64,000 bases of DNA from CAYMSF01 sp964392985 (lineage in GTDB: Bacteria; Verrucomicrobiota; Lentisphaeria; Victivallales; Victivallaceae), in contig CAYMSF010000001.1 of the NCBI GenBank assembly GCA_964392985.1, forward strand, positions 75,528 through 139,527, read 5' to 3'. Below, piece after piece: positions 10,221-19,762 of the stretch. Both the position numbers and the translations under genes were made by a program. Numbering within the stretch: position 1 is the first letter of the stretch; every line of letters begins with the position of its first letter. The notes beneath the pieces were generated by a model, which saw only the letters and a list, made by a program, of their open reading frames with translations, was not told the origin of the DNA and did not search any database.

Positions 10221-11084
10221 TCAACGCTGCGGGTTGAATATACTGCGCGACTTTCGAAGATATCTTCCCGGCGGGTCTCCGTATTGCCTCAAGAAGCATC
10301 TGCGGAAATATGAAACGTTTTTGAAACCGGTATCATACATTATCTCGTCAATTGTTTTGCGTGTATTGCGTAATTGCCTGGCTGCTTCATTAATGCGCAG
10401 TCTGGTAATTAATGCTTGCGGCGTTTCATTGTAGTATTTTTTCATGTATCGAGTAAGATGTTCCTGACTTTTCCCTGCAAGGTTTATAAATCTGGGTAAC
10501 CCTCGGTTGAAGTTTTCAATTTTCTGCATTTCTCTACATGTAGATATCAGCCATTCGGGGGCATTGCCATATGAAAGCATCGTTCGCTGGTATAGCATTA
10601 ACATGAAGTCAATAATCAGGCTTTTTACACAAAGAATTTTCATCGGCGTATAATCAGATTTTTCACTGAATTTTCGAATTAATTCAACCTTTTCGATGAG
10701 CATCTTGCGCTCTATATCGGAAGTTTTCGTCACACAGCAGGAATTGTCTTCAATACTGAAATTTATTGAATTATTGAAAAATAGTAATGTATCATCAAAG
10801 ACTTCCCGGCGTAACACAATATTTATTATATGCAACTTATCGATATCTGAAAGATTGCCGATAGTATGAACATCATCAGGACGAATAATGCATACAGAAC
10901 CCGGATTAAGAAGGATTGGTACAGCGTTGAGTTTGTGATGCATGATGCCTTCGAGTATAATGAACATCTCATAATAATCGTGTGAATGTTCCTTGTATAT
11001 CTCGTGAGGATAAAATGTGGTATCCTGAAGGTTTACCGGGTTGTGTTCAGAAAGATTTACATTACTGTTCGAAAGTTTTATCAT
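10221..11084 (-). CDS. AraC-family transcriptional regulator
   Basis: A 287-residue regulator. The N-terminal half (about 20-110) has the cupin-type sensor pattern: F-Y-P-H-E, H-S-H-D-Y-Y-E and P-G-S-V-C-I-I-R-P-D-D-V-H. The last 100 residues hold the double helix-turn-helix DNA-binding domain, ending with the conserved G-F-K-N-V-S-Y-F-R-R-C-F signature. It is transcribed divergently from the beta-mannosidase gene across a 135-bp gap. This is the usual arrangement of a sugar-responsive activator and its target, so regulation of the mannosidase by a mannoside-derived sugar is a reasonable inference. Confidence 0.92.
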   Translation of the reverse strand: MIKLSNSNVNLSEHNPVNLQDTTFYPHEIYKEHSHDYYEMFIILEGIMHHKLNAVPILLNPGSVCIIRPDDVHTIGNLSDIDKLHIINIVLRREVFDDTLLFFNNSINFSIEDNSCCVTKTSDIERKMLIEKVELIRKFSEKSDYTPMKILCVKSLIIDFMLMLYQRTMLSYGNAPEWLISTCREMQKIENFNRGLPRFINLAGKSQEHLTRYMKKYYNETPQALITRLRINEAARQLRNTRKTIDEIMYDTGFKNVSYFRRCFLRQYGDPPGRYLRKSRSIFNPQR

Positions 11085-11219
11085 ATTTCACCTAAAAATT
11101 ATTGTAATATATCAATATAGTATCTTTTAAATGAATATTGTAGTAGAAATATATCATTGCAGAATGTATTTTTAAGATAAATCATTTTATAATAATTAAT
11201 TTACAGGTTATGAATCAAT

Positions 11220-13673
11220 ATGAAAAGAATTGACCTTGCAGGAAAATGGAATTTGGAAAGTGAAGACCATAAACTGAAAATAGTGGCTGAAGTGCCCGGC
11301 GATAATTACAGCGCATTATTGGCTGCTGGTAAAATACCCGATCCATATGTCAAAAAAAATGAAAATGAAGTTCAATGGGTCAGTGATTGCGGATGGACTT
11401 ATCAACGAGATTTTCATGTAAGTAAAGAATTTGCGGCTGGAAAATATGTCTTTTTAAACGCAGAAAGTATTGATACCTTTGCCGAAATTTCAATCAATGG
11501 CAATAAGACCGGGGCAACTGAAAACATGTTCAGACGTTATAGATTTGACGTAAAGAAGTTTTTAAAACCTGGTAGAAATACAATAAAGATTGTATTGCGC
11601 AGCCCAGTCAAGGTTGCCGTAGATGAATCCGAAAAACAACCGTTCCCGGTGCAATGGACCGGGAATAACCAAGTTGCACACATGAATCTTATTCGTAAAA
11701 CACAATGTCATGCCGGATGGGATTGGGGTATCTGCATGATTCCCTCGGGTATTTACGGTGAACTTTACTTGCAACGCGTTGAATGTTGTCGAATTGAACA
11801 TGTTTATACCGAACAGTCTCATTTAAAAGGCAAATGCAGTGTAAAAGTTATCACTGAACTCTTTGCAAAAGCATCAGGACAGACAATATTGAATGTTCGC
11901 CTTGGTGATCAGGAAGAGGAAATTTGTGTTACATTGAAATCAGGTTTGAACATAGTAAGTACTGTTTTTGACGTAAAAAATCCTCATTTATGGTGGCCGG
12001 CAGGATATGGACCGCAACCTTTATACAAGCTTTCTGTCGCAACGCCAGACGATTGTATTGAAAAGGAAATAGGCCTGAGAAAAGTTGAGCTGATTAATAA
12101 AAAAGATGAAATCGGTGTCAGTATGACTTTCCGCGTCAATGACGTGGATGTTTTTTGCAAGGGCGCAAACTGGATTCCGGCTGATGCTTTTCCGCAACGG
12201 CAGACACCTGAAGTTTTTGAGCGTTTGTTACAGGATGCTGTCGCCGCCAACATGAACATGATTCGTGTGTGGGGTGGCGGTCAATATGAAAATGATGCTT
12301 TTTATACTATTTGCGATCGTCTCGGTCTTATGATTTGGCACGATATGATGTTTTCGTGCTCCCTTTATCCTTCTACCGATACTTTTATAGCCAATGTTCG
12401 GGAAGAAGCAGAATATCAAGTCAAACGGCTGCGCAGTCATCCCTCTATTGTAATCTGGTGCGGTGATAATGAAGTGGCAGGAGCTGTGCATTGGTACTCC
12501 AACGAGCAGTCCAGGGAAAAATTTCTGCTGAATTATGCTAAACTCAACTGGGAAATCGGGAAAGCGGTTAAATCTGCTGATCCTGAACGTGTTTTCTGGC
12601 CCAGTTCTCCTTGCAACGGTCCCGAAAGTTATGGTGATGGCTGGCATGACGACAAGCAGGGAGATATGCACTACTGGGAAGTATGGCACTCCGGCAAACC
12701 GTTTGAGGCTTATTTCGATGTTATTCCACGTTTCTGTTCTGAATTCGGCTATCAGTCATTTCCGGAAATGAAAACAATCAGACAGTTTGCGGATGAGGTT
12801 GATTTCAATGTTACGTCGCCAGTAATGGAACATCATCAGCGCAATCCAGCCGGAAATTCCAAAATTATCAATATGTTTGCGACATATTTTCGCATTCCTG
12901 ACGGTTTTGAAAATTTTGTATATCTCAGTCAGGTACAACAGGCATTGGCAATCAAAACTGCAGTAGAGTATTGGCGGCATTTGCGTCCTGTGTGTATGGG
13001 GGCAATATACTGGCAGTTGAATGACAATTGGCCGGTTGCGTCATGGGCGAGTATTGATTATTTTGGTAGATGGAAGCAGTTGCATTACCACGCTAAAAGG
13101 TTTTTTGCCCCAATCATCATATCATCGTTTCAAAACAAGAGCGGGGAAGTTGAGGTATGGGTGACCAATGACCTGATGGATGTTGCGGAATGTGCAATAT
13201 CTATTTCTGTCATGGATTTTTCTGGTTGCGAAACCAAAAAAATTAAACTAAAAACAAAAGTTAATGCCGGCAGTGCTCAAAAGATAGCGGTTTATCCTGT
13301 TGGTAAACTCGTATCTTCCCCGGAAGTTGGATTCATGTATATGCGTCTGAATGCGACATCCGGGTCGGGTAAATATAGCCACCGCAACGAACATTTTTTT
13401 ACTCAGTACAAACGTTGTGAGCTTTCATTGGCGAAGATAACGGCTAAAATGAAAAAATGCAAAAACAATTTTGAGATATTACTTACAACTGATAAACCGG
13501 TGTTTTTCGTAAACCTGGAAATGAAAAATATCGATGGAATATTCTCTGAAAATAGTTTTACGCTTATACCGGGTGAACCGAATAAGGTTATTTTTACTCC
13601 AACGTCAGGACAGAAAAATATCACTTCAACGGGAACTTTGCTTATCAAGCACTTGCGCCAAAGCTATGTATGA
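11220..13673 (+). CDS. Glycoside hydrolase family 2 beta-mannosidase
   Basis: An 817-residue exo-beta-mannosidase-type GH2 enzyme that should remove terminal beta-mannose from oligosaccharides. The order is an N-terminal jelly-roll (about 1-180), an immunoglobulin-like domain, a TIM barrel (about 290-590) and C-terminal beta domains. In the barrel, V-I-W-C-G-D-N-E gives Glu418 as general acid/base and F-C-S-E-F-G-Y gives Glu508 as nucleophile. M-H-Y-W-E-V-W-H and Y-W-Q-L-N-D-N-W-P are characteristic of the mannosidase subgroup. No signal peptide is seen, so it is probably cytoplasmic and acts on imported manno-oligosaccharides. The divergent AraC gene is its likely regulator. No transporter gene is next to it. 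Confidence 0.93.
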   Translation: MKRIDLAGKWNLESEDHKLKIVAEVPGDNYSALLAAGKIPDPYVKKNENEVQWVSDCGWTYQRDFHVSKEFAAGKYVFLNAESIDTFAEISINGNKTGATENMFRRYRFDVKKFLKPGRNTIKIVLRSPVKVAVDESEKQPFPVQWTGNNQVAHMNLIRKTQCHAGWDWGICMIPSGIYGELYLQRVECCRIEHVYTEQSHLKGKCSVKVITELFAKASGQTILNVRLGDQEEEICVTLKSGLNIVSTVFDVKNPHLWWPAGYGPQPLYKLSVATPDDCIEKEIGLRKVELINKKDEIGVSMTFRVNDVDVFCKGANWIPADAFPQRQTPEVFERLLQDAVAANMNMIRVWGGGQYENDAFYTICDRLGLMIWHDMMFSCSLYPSTDTFIANVREEAEYQVKRLRSHPSIVIWCGDNEVAGAVHWYSNEQSREKFLLNYAKLNWEIGKAVKSADPERVFWPSSPCNGPESYGDGWHDDKQGDMHYWEVWHSGKPFEAYFDVIPRFCSEFGYQSFPEMKTIRQFADEVDFNVTSPVMEHHQRNPAGNSKIINMFATYFRIPDGFENFVYLSQVQQALAIKTAVEYWRHLRPVCMGAIYWQLNDNWPVASWASIDYFGRWKQLHYHAKRFFAPIIISSFQNKSGEVEVWVTNDLMDVAECAISISVMDFSGCETKKIKLKTKVNAGSAQKIAVYPVGKLVSSPEVGFMYMRLNATSGSGKYSHRNEHFFTQYKRCELSLAKITAKMKKCKNNFEILLTTDKPVFFVNLEMKNIDGIFSENSFTLIPGEPNKVIFTPTSGQKNITSTGTLLIKHLRQSYV

Positions 13674-13759
13674 TAGTGTCGGGATTATTTATAAGCTCAG
13701 TAATTTAATTATTGAATAGTCATGTGTAGTGTCTTTTTATCATTACATGAGTAATGAAA

Positions 13760-15511
13760 TTACTTGATTTTGCATGGCACGATAAATACCGACATGAAGT
13801 TTGTTCCAGGCAGATCGACTGATTCTGGTTGACATATTTCTACTTGAGTTAATATTTTCTTTAAATCAGAGCCGTTCAGTTTGCGGTACATTTCCGATTT
13901 TGCCAGAACTATGCTGAATGCCTTAATTCGTTGTTCTTTCAATCGTTTGATAATGACATTTAAATCTTCGCCGGAACTATACTGCAAAAATTTTTTTTGA
14001 TAAAACTGTTTTGCGTTAACAGTCGGCAGCCAGAAAATATCAGAAACAATTATTTCGTTGGTTTTAGCAATTTTTAGATTGAGATACTGCATGTTTGTCT
14101 TCATCAAAAATAAATTGGCGACACCTTTGACTTGTATCAATAAACTCAACAATACCAGCAGCACCGCACAAATAGTAATTGTTCGACGCATATTTATTGA
14201 GAAATACTTTCTGCGACTTAGAAAGGCCATTGCATAAAGCCATAACGGTAACAGTAATGGATACAAATAAAGGAAATGGCGCGGTCCCCATACTATTCCT
14301 AAATCATTTTGCGTCAATAACGGAGTAATTCCCAGGCAGTACAGCACGATAATCAGTAACGCAAAACGCAATCTTTGTGAAATTCCGGAGAAAAATGTTT
14401 TTATCTCCAGTAACAACGGGACCAGAAATGGCGATGCTGTTAAAAAACCTATTGTGAAAATCGTTGCAAGGATAGGTTCAGGATTCAACCATAGCATTAC
14501 AGTAAGTATCGTTGAACTGACAACCGCCGACGTTAAAATCGCAATAAAAATACATGCAACACTATTTTTTCTGTTACGATAGTTTATAAATGCTCCGGCA
14601 ATTAATGCCAAAGCGAAAGGTGCAATCAAAACAAAATAATACCAGTGGTCGGAAAAAACACCGGAATTAAATTTCAGCAGATAAATGTAATAACCGCTGC
14701 ATTGATTCAGCAGAAACTGTATAATAGTGGTTTCACCGGTATTGTGCTGGTAATATTGACTGCCGTGCAATCCCAGCCAGTGACCGTAATAGTAATGTTG
14801 CCATATCCACACCGGTATGAGTACCAGCAGACTGCCGGCAGAAACTGTTATTGCTTTGAGCCAGGAGTATTTCAACAGCAACATTGCAATTACCGTAGCG
14901 ATAATTATTACATAAATATCCTCTCTGAATATTGCAGCCAAGCCGAGTATAATACCTGCGGTAAGCAGCACTTGATGCGTGGTGTATTTCTCTCCCCGAT
15001 GCACTAACAGTCGAAATGCAATTGTTACTAAAAGGGTAACGAGATTCATCTCCCAGAATGTCATACTGTAGAAGAATAATGGGGTGCAAAGGCCAAGTAT
15101 CATAATGCCCATTCCGGATCGATTCGGAGCGTGCAAGTCACGCAGCATATATGCACTGATTACTAATGTTCCAATACCGGACAGCAGTGAGATAAGATAT
15201 AAGCCGGTGAAACCTGATAAACAGTAAAACCATTGTGCAATCCAGGAAAAATACGGACTGAATATTGAATCAATTCCACGCTCCGTTTTAATGAAATAAA
15301 AACTGCTGTATGGGAAAAATTGTCCCGACGGATCCAAATCTGCTGCCGGGTTTTCTATTTGTATTGAATCTTTATAGAGCAGGTTCTGCATAATGATAAA
15401 CTTATTGCCGCCGTCGGTATTCCAGAACACATCCTGCGGTAATATCTTGACAAGTCCGCAGTATAACGCACCCAGTAGTGCAATTTGAATAATTGTTAAT
15501 TTCCAGTTCAT
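13760..15511 (-). CDS. Polytopic membrane protein, GT-C-like glycosyltransferase candidate
   Basis: A 583-residue inner-membrane protein with roughly a dozen hydrophobic helices spread over residues 5-450 and a soluble C-terminal domain of about 130 residues. The first loop has D-G-G-N-K near residue 33, and an extracytoplasmic R-E-D-I-Y lies between later helices. This layout, with an acidic first loop, resembles GT-C (PMT/ArnT-like) transferases that use lipid-linked sugars. No signature is decisive, so the function is tentative. It is monocistronic and divergent from priA; no cell-wall or O-antigen genes are nearby. Confidence 0.6.
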   Translation of the reverse strand: MNWKLTIIQIALLGALYCGLVKILPQDVFWNTDGGNKFIIMQNLLYKDSIQIENPAADLDPSGQFFPYSSFYFIKTERGIDSIFSPYFSWIAQWFYCLSGFTGLYLISLLSGIGTLVISAYMLRDLHAPNRSGMGIMILGLCTPLFFYSMTFWEMNLVTLLVTIAFRLLVHRGEKYTTHQVLLTAGIILGLAAIFREDIYVIIIATVIAMLLLKYSWLKAITVSAGSLLVLIPVWIWQHYYYGHWLGLHGSQYYQHNTGETTIIQFLLNQCSGYYIYLLKFNSGVFSDHWYYFVLIAPFALALIAGAFINYRNRKNSVACIFIAILTSAVVSSTILTVMLWLNPEPILATIFTIGFLTASPFLVPLLLEIKTFFSGISQRLRFALLIIVLYCLGITPLLTQNDLGIVWGPRHFLYLYPLLLPLWLYAMAFLSRRKYFSINMRRTITICAVLLVLLSLLIQVKGVANLFLMKTNMQYLNLKIAKTNEIIVSDIFWLPTVNAKQFYQKKFLQYSSGEDLNVIIKRLKEQRIKAFSIVLAKSEMYRKLNGSDLKKILTQVEICQPESVDLPGTNFMSVFIVPCKIK

Positions 15512-15683
15512 TTCTTCGACTGTTTGTTATTTTAAATTGTTAATATCAAATCATTTGATATTGCCACTTCTGATACCGTGTTTGCAAGATTGGTCATGAA
15601 ATTATATTATACCGTTATTTATGTAACAAAGCAATATAAAAAATGAAATATGATTGGTTTATTACCGTTGGAAACACTATATT

Positions 15684-15711
15684 TTGTGACGCTTTTGTTT
15701 GACTTTATAAT
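15684..15711 (+). promoter_or_regulatory. Putative sigma70-type promoter of priA
   Basis: TTGTGA at 15684-15689 and a consensus TATAAT at 15706-15711 are separated by 16 bp; the -10 box ends 21 bp before the priA ATG. The -10 is perfect and the -35 matches four of six positions. Confidence 0.45.
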
Positions 15712-15732
15712 GTGTGTATTGAGAATTGAAAT

Positions 15733-17958
15733 ATGATGAAAATTGCTCGAGTTGTCGTTGATTTATCACTTGATCGTGGCTTCGATTATATTATCCCTGA
15801 ATCGCTACTCGGTCGTGTCCATATTGGCGTTCAAGTTAAAGTTCCATTTGGTAACAGTACCAGGACCGGATATGTGCTTAATGTTATTGAGCACTCGGAT
15901 TATCAGCAGGAATTGAAACCGATACAATCAGTTTCAGAGCCTCATACCAGAATTCCTGAACCTTTAATTCAACTGGGACGCTGGATGGCTGAATATTATT
16001 GTTGCAGTCGTGAACAGACTATCCGTACCCTGCTTCCGCGTGCGGTCAGAAGCGGGAAAGTGCGGCATCATACGATGAAATTTTACTCCATTTCCAATTC
16101 TGCTGATGTTGAAAAGTTTATCATTGATAATGCGACTCACAAACGGAATACAAAACAAATTAATGTACTCAAAACCTTGCTCCCGATAAAGTCGATGGAA
16201 CTTGAACAATTACTCAGTTCGGTTCAGACTGGCGGCTCAACAATCAAAACGTTACTTGAAAAAAATCTCATTTGTGAAGAAAAGCGCGTCATCATGAGAG
16301 ATCCGTACTCTGATGTCAGTATTATTCCAACTATTCCCCAAATTCCTACAGCTGAACAGGCCGCAGCTCTTGATACTATAAGTAGTATGATTAATAATCC
16401 AGAACCTAAAAATACGATTCTTATCCATGGTATAACCGGTAGCGGTAAGACTGAAATATATCTCCAGGCAATTAGCATGGTGATCGAACGAGGCAAAGAG
16501 GCAATTGTACTTGTTCCGGAAATATCTCTGACTCCTCAAACCGTACGGCGGTTCCGTGCCAGATTCGGCGATATGGTATCGGTGCTGCACAGTCACCTGA
16601 CCGATGGTCAAAGATTTGATGAATGGAGTAAGATTAATGACGGTCTGGTTAAAATAGTTATTGGGGCTCGTTCCGCCCTGTTTGCTCCATTCCGTAATAT
16701 TGGTCTTATTGTTGTAGACGAAGAACACGATAATTCTTATAAGCAATCAGAGGCGCCGCGTTATCATGCCCGCGATGTTGCCATAATGCGTGGATTTATT
16801 GAACACGCCGTTGTTGTTTTAGGTTCTGCAACTCCATCATTTGAATCATATACCAATGCACTGAATGGAAAATATTTCCTGGCAGAGTTAATGCAACGCG
16901 TTCAGAATCGTGTATTGCCGACAGTGAATGTAGTAGATTACCGGTTGGACTCAAGGGAGCCGGGACAAAGTAATATCATTACCAAAATTCTAAAAAATGC
17001 TGTAGCAGAACGCCTAAGCCGCAGTGAACAGACTATCTTATTTCTTAACCGTCGCGGGTATGCACGACAAATGCTTTGTGAACAATGCGGTTATGTTGCC
17101 GAATGTCCCGATTGTTCCGTTGCCTATACTTATCATCGTCAACGTCAGACACTTTCATGCCATCTTTGCGGCAATGTTATTCAGGCTCACTCACATTGCC
17201 CCGAATGTAATTCTGAGAATATTCGTTATTCCGGTACTGGAACTGAAAAAATTGAGGCGATGGTGGGTGCGATTTTTAAGGGTGCCAGAATAATCCGGAT
17301 GGATTCTGATACCATGCGTAAAATCAGTTCATATGAGGAGGCGCTTGAACGTTTCAGGCGTGGCGAGGCTGATATTCTTATCGGTACTCAGATGATTGCC
17401 AAAGGGCTGGATTTCCATAATGTGACCCTGGTAGGAGTTATAAATGCTGACCACGGATTACACATTCCGGATTTTCGTGCTTGTGAAAGAACGTTTCAAT
17501 TACTGACTCAGGTCTCTGGTCGCTCCGGACGCGGCGACATTCACGGCGAGGTCATCATCCAGACTTTTAATCCTGAAAATGAAACTATAAAACTTGCGGT
17601 GGCGCAGGATTTCAAAAAGTTTTATCAATATGATATGAGTGTCAGGCAAGCACTGTCCTACCCGCCTGCAGGCCATCTGATTGCTATTCATTTCAAGGGT
17701 GAGGAATTGAATGCTGTATCGCGAATTGCTAACGAATTCATGGAAAAAATCCGACCGGTTTGTCATCAGGAAATGGTTATATCTGAACCGGCTCCGTCTC
17801 CAATCGAAAGGATCAAGGGCAAATATCGATTCCAAATTATTCTTCGAGGGTTTAAATTGAAGCGTATCAGGGATCACATTAGACAACTCGTACTGCATGA
17901 GTGTAAAAATAAAGGGGTGGAAATATACGTTGACGTTGATGCCCAATCGTTAATGTAG
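15733..17958 (+). CDS. priA: Primosomal protein N', replication restart helicase
   Basis: PriA is a 3'-5' DNA helicase that recognises collapsed forks and reloads the replisome. This 741-residue protein has the full family layout: an N-terminal DNA-binding domain (1-110) and a superfamily 2 helicase core. Walker A G-I-T-G-S-G-K-T starts at residue 233 and the D-E-E-H box at 329. Eight zinc-ligand cysteines lie at 449, 452, 458, 461, 476, 479, 489 and 492, binding two zinc ions. Q-V-S-G-R-S-G-R-G is helicase motif VI. The gene starts ATGATG, and the second ATG is equally possible. Its stop is separated from the convergent holB stop by a single base. Confidence 0.97.
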   Translation: MMKIARVVVDLSLDRGFDYIIPESLLGRVHIGVQVKVPFGNSTRTGYVLNVIEHSDYQQELKPIQSVSEPHTRIPEPLIQLGRWMAEYYCCSREQTIRTLLPRAVRSGKVRHHTMKFYSISNSADVEKFIIDNATHKRNTKQINVLKTLLPIKSMELEQLLSSVQTGGSTIKTLLEKNLICEEKRVIMRDPYSDVSIIPTIPQIPTAEQAAALDTISSMINNPEPKNTILIHGITGSGKTEIYLQAISMVIERGKEAIVLVPEISLTPQTVRRFRARFGDMVSVLHSHLTDGQRFDEWSKINDGLVKIVIGARSALFAPFRNIGLIVVDEEHDNSYKQSEAPRYHARDVAIMRGFIEHAVVVLGSATPSFESYTNALNGKYFLAELMQRVQNRVLPTVNVVDYRLDSREPGQSNIITKILKNAVAERLSRSEQTILFLNRRGYARQMLCEQCGYVAECPDCSVAYTYHRQRQTLSCHLCGNVIQAHSHCPECNSENIRYSGTGTEKIEAMVGAIFKGARIIRMDSDTMRKISSYEEALERFRRGEADILIGTQMIAKGLDFHNVTLVGVINADHGLHIPDFRACERTFQLLTQVSGRSGRGDIHGEVIIQTFNPENETIKLAVAQDFKKFYQYDMSVRQALSYPPAGHLIAIHFKGEELNAVSRIANEFMEKIRPVCHQEMVISEPAPSPIERIKGKYRFQIILRGFKLKRIRDHIRQLVLHECKNKGVEIYVDVDAQSLM

Positions 17959-17959
17959 T

Positions 17960-19015
17960 TCAGCACTTAAACGCTAAATTCAGACAAAAAGAGCGGAATG
18001 CAAGCTCTTCATTTACGTTAAACAAGAGATTAAACGCCAGGTTATCCGCCTCTTTCAGCGCATTTAACGCCCATTTTTCATTTATCACATCCGGCAATGA
18101 CATCCCTTCAAAAATTTCCGGATTGGCTAATGTGTGTCGTGGTGCGTTGCAAGCCAACAGGTAAAGTTGTCCAATCCATGTATTTATTGCGCCAATAAAA
18201 TAGTGACGTGTTTTAAGATATTCTCCCGCGATGGCTGATTCATATTGCTTTTCCAGACGTTTCCTCACCGGGCTTTCCAACTCAGCGGCCTGGCTCATTT
18301 TTTCCGCCCATGTTTTTTCTACAGTTTTTTCAGCATACTCCTGTAAATGGTCAACAATATTTATAATTGCTGCGGCAGATTGTTCTGCAACTACAATACT
18401 TTTTTTCGTATTGAAGCAAAGATTAAATAAAGCTTGATAAAGTTCATGACATTTTTCAAAATTAAAGTTACAATGGTTTTCGAGCAACATTAATGTCTGG
18501 CAACGCGAACGAGTCGTAGGCAGTAATGCCGAAGGATTTCCAGTCGCGAGAATGAAAAAAGAATTTGCCGGTGGCTCTTCAAGCGTTTTCAGAAAGGCAT
18601 TCTGGGATTCGGCATTCATCCGGTCGGCATCATAAATTATCCCGACTTTTTTGTTTCCAGAAGCCGTGCTTGTCAGATAAAACTGGTTTTCGAACCACCG
18701 CGCTGTATTGGGGTCGGGATTTTTTCTGTCACCAACAAGAATTTGCCATACTTTGCCGGATGGTGTGAGTTCGTATAATTCGGAATAAATACCCCGTTCC
18801 AATTGCGTGCAAATGCGGCATTCCCCGCAGGGTATTCCTGCGTCAACTGCGTTGGGACAAATAGCTATTTGACTAAGAACAATGGCAAAATCATGACGTA
18901 TTTCCGGTGTATCACCGTGCAAAAGAAAAGCATGTGACATCTTATTGTTGACTTTTGCATTTTTCAGACAACTGATTAATGTCGGGAACTTTTTTTCATA
19001 AATTTGGAAAAGCAT
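17960..19015 (-). CDS. holB: DNA polymerase III subunit delta'
   Basis: The delta' subunit is a structural part of the clamp loader that places the beta clamp on DNA. The 351-residue protein is an AAA+ ATPase fold. It has the zinc module C-P-N-A-V-D-A-G-I-P-C-G-E-C-R-I-C (about residues 53-69) and D-A-D-R-M-N as a Walker-B-like segment. Next come N-A-F-L-K-T-L-E-E-P-P and the S-R-C sensor motif. The Walker A position (L-L-H-G-D-T-P-E-I) lacks the G-K-T signature, as expected of delta', which does not hydrolyse ATP. The start overlaps the end of tmk by 20 bases, with GGAG inside tmk as ribosome-binding site; tmk-holB is a common pair. Confidence 0.93.
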   Translation of the reverse strand: MLFQIYEKKFPTLISCLKNAKVNNKMSHAFLLHGDTPEIRHDFAIVLSQIAICPNAVDAGIPCGECRICTQLERGIYSELYELTPSGKVWQILVGDRKNPDPNTARWFENQFYLTSTASGNKKVGIIYDADRMNAESQNAFLKTLEEPPANSFFILATGNPSALLPTTRSRCQTLMLLENHCNFNFEKCHELYQALFNLCFNTKKSIVVAEQSAAAIINIVDHLQEYAEKTVEKTWAEKMSQAAELESPVRKRLEKQYESAIAGEYLKTRHYFIGAINTWIGQLYLLACNAPRHTLANPEIFEGMSLPDVINEKWALNALKEADNLAFNLLFNVNEELAFRSFCLNLAFKC

Positions 19016-19643
19016 TATTTATAAACTCCAGAATTCTGGTATGGATTTGTGTCTGGTCTTGATCGGCGTTGATTATTTTGACTCTTTCCGGTTCTGCTGC
19101 AGCAATTTTTAAAAAACCTTCTCTTACCAGATGATGAAACTTAACGGTCTCAGACTCAAGCCTGTCATGCCTGCCAATTTCTTCCGCCCGTCGCGCAATC
19201 CGGCGAAAACCCGATTCCGGTGGCATATCAAGAAGAAAAGTCAGAGTTGGAAAACATTCTCCCATTGCGTATTGGTTTAATATCCGGATAAAGTCAGAGT
19301 TCAACCCTCTTGCATAGCCTTGGTACGCAGTAGTAGAGTCAATAAAACGGTCGCAAAGTACGATTTTACCTTGATTAAGTGCAGGTTCTATCAAGAAGCG
19401 GACATGTTGCGCCCGACTGGCAGCGAAAAGTAGTAATTCCGTTTCAGGAAAAATCGGTTCTGTACTATTATGGTGTTTGACTATTTCACGCAGTGTTTCC
19501 GCAACAGTTGTACCGCCTGGCTCCCGGGTAATCAAACAGTCAACGCCGCGTTCCCGGAAAAATTGCGCCAGAAGTTTGATTTGCGTGGTTTTACCCGCGC
19601 CTTCCGGTCCTTCAAAAGTTATAAAAATTCCTTTGGAACTCAT
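18996..19643 (-). CDS. tmk: Thymidylate kinase
   Basis: Phosphorylates dTMP to dTDP in dTTP synthesis. The 215-residue protein has the P-loop F-E-G-P-E-G-A-G-K-T-T at residues 10-20. R-E-P-G-G-T follows, then D-R-F-I-D-S-T-T-A-Y-Q-G (the DRY/F motif) and a LID segment R-R-A-E-E-I-G-R-H-D-R. The ATG at 643 bases into kilobase 19 (19643) was chosen for homology and an AAGGA about ten bases upstream. It is translationally linked to holB downstream and divergent from the AICAR transformylase gene. Confidence 0.95.
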   Translation of the reverse strand: MSSKGIFITFEGPEGAGKTTQIKLLAQFFRERGVDCLITREPGGTTVAETLREIVKHHNSTEPIFPETELLLFAASRAQHVRFLIEPALNQGKIVLCDRFIDSTTAYQGYARGLNSDFIRILNQYAMGECFPTLTFLLDMPPESGFRRIARRAEEIGRHDRLESETVKFHHLVREGFLKIAAAEPERVKIINADQDQTQIHTRILEFINNAFPNL

Positions 19644-19710
19644 GATATCGCAGTCCTTTAAAAATAACATCAATAAATTTCACATTTACACAATAGCTCC
19701 ATTTGATAAC

Positions 19711-19741
19711 TTAGTAAAATGCAGTAATTTTATTTTACTAA
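19711..19741 (+). promoter_or_regulatory. Hairpin in the leader of the AICAR transformylase gene
   Basis: A perfect 10-bp A/T-rich inverted repeat (19711-19720 with 19732-19741) ends seven bases before the GGAGAA ribosome-binding site of the gene at 19763. It could modulate translation or be a relic terminator; it may also be chance. Confidence 0.25.
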
Positions 19742-19762
19742 AAAAATGGAGAACATATTTAT

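Noticed and set aside
13741..13756. CATTAC/GTAATG hairpin between the mannosidase and GT-C genes
   Set aside because: Only six base pairs, and no T-tract follows on either strand; not convincing as a terminator.
14733..15089. 118-codon frame inside the GT-C-like gene
   Set aside because: Same strand, other frame, fully inside a long membrane-protein ORF; composition is shadow-like.
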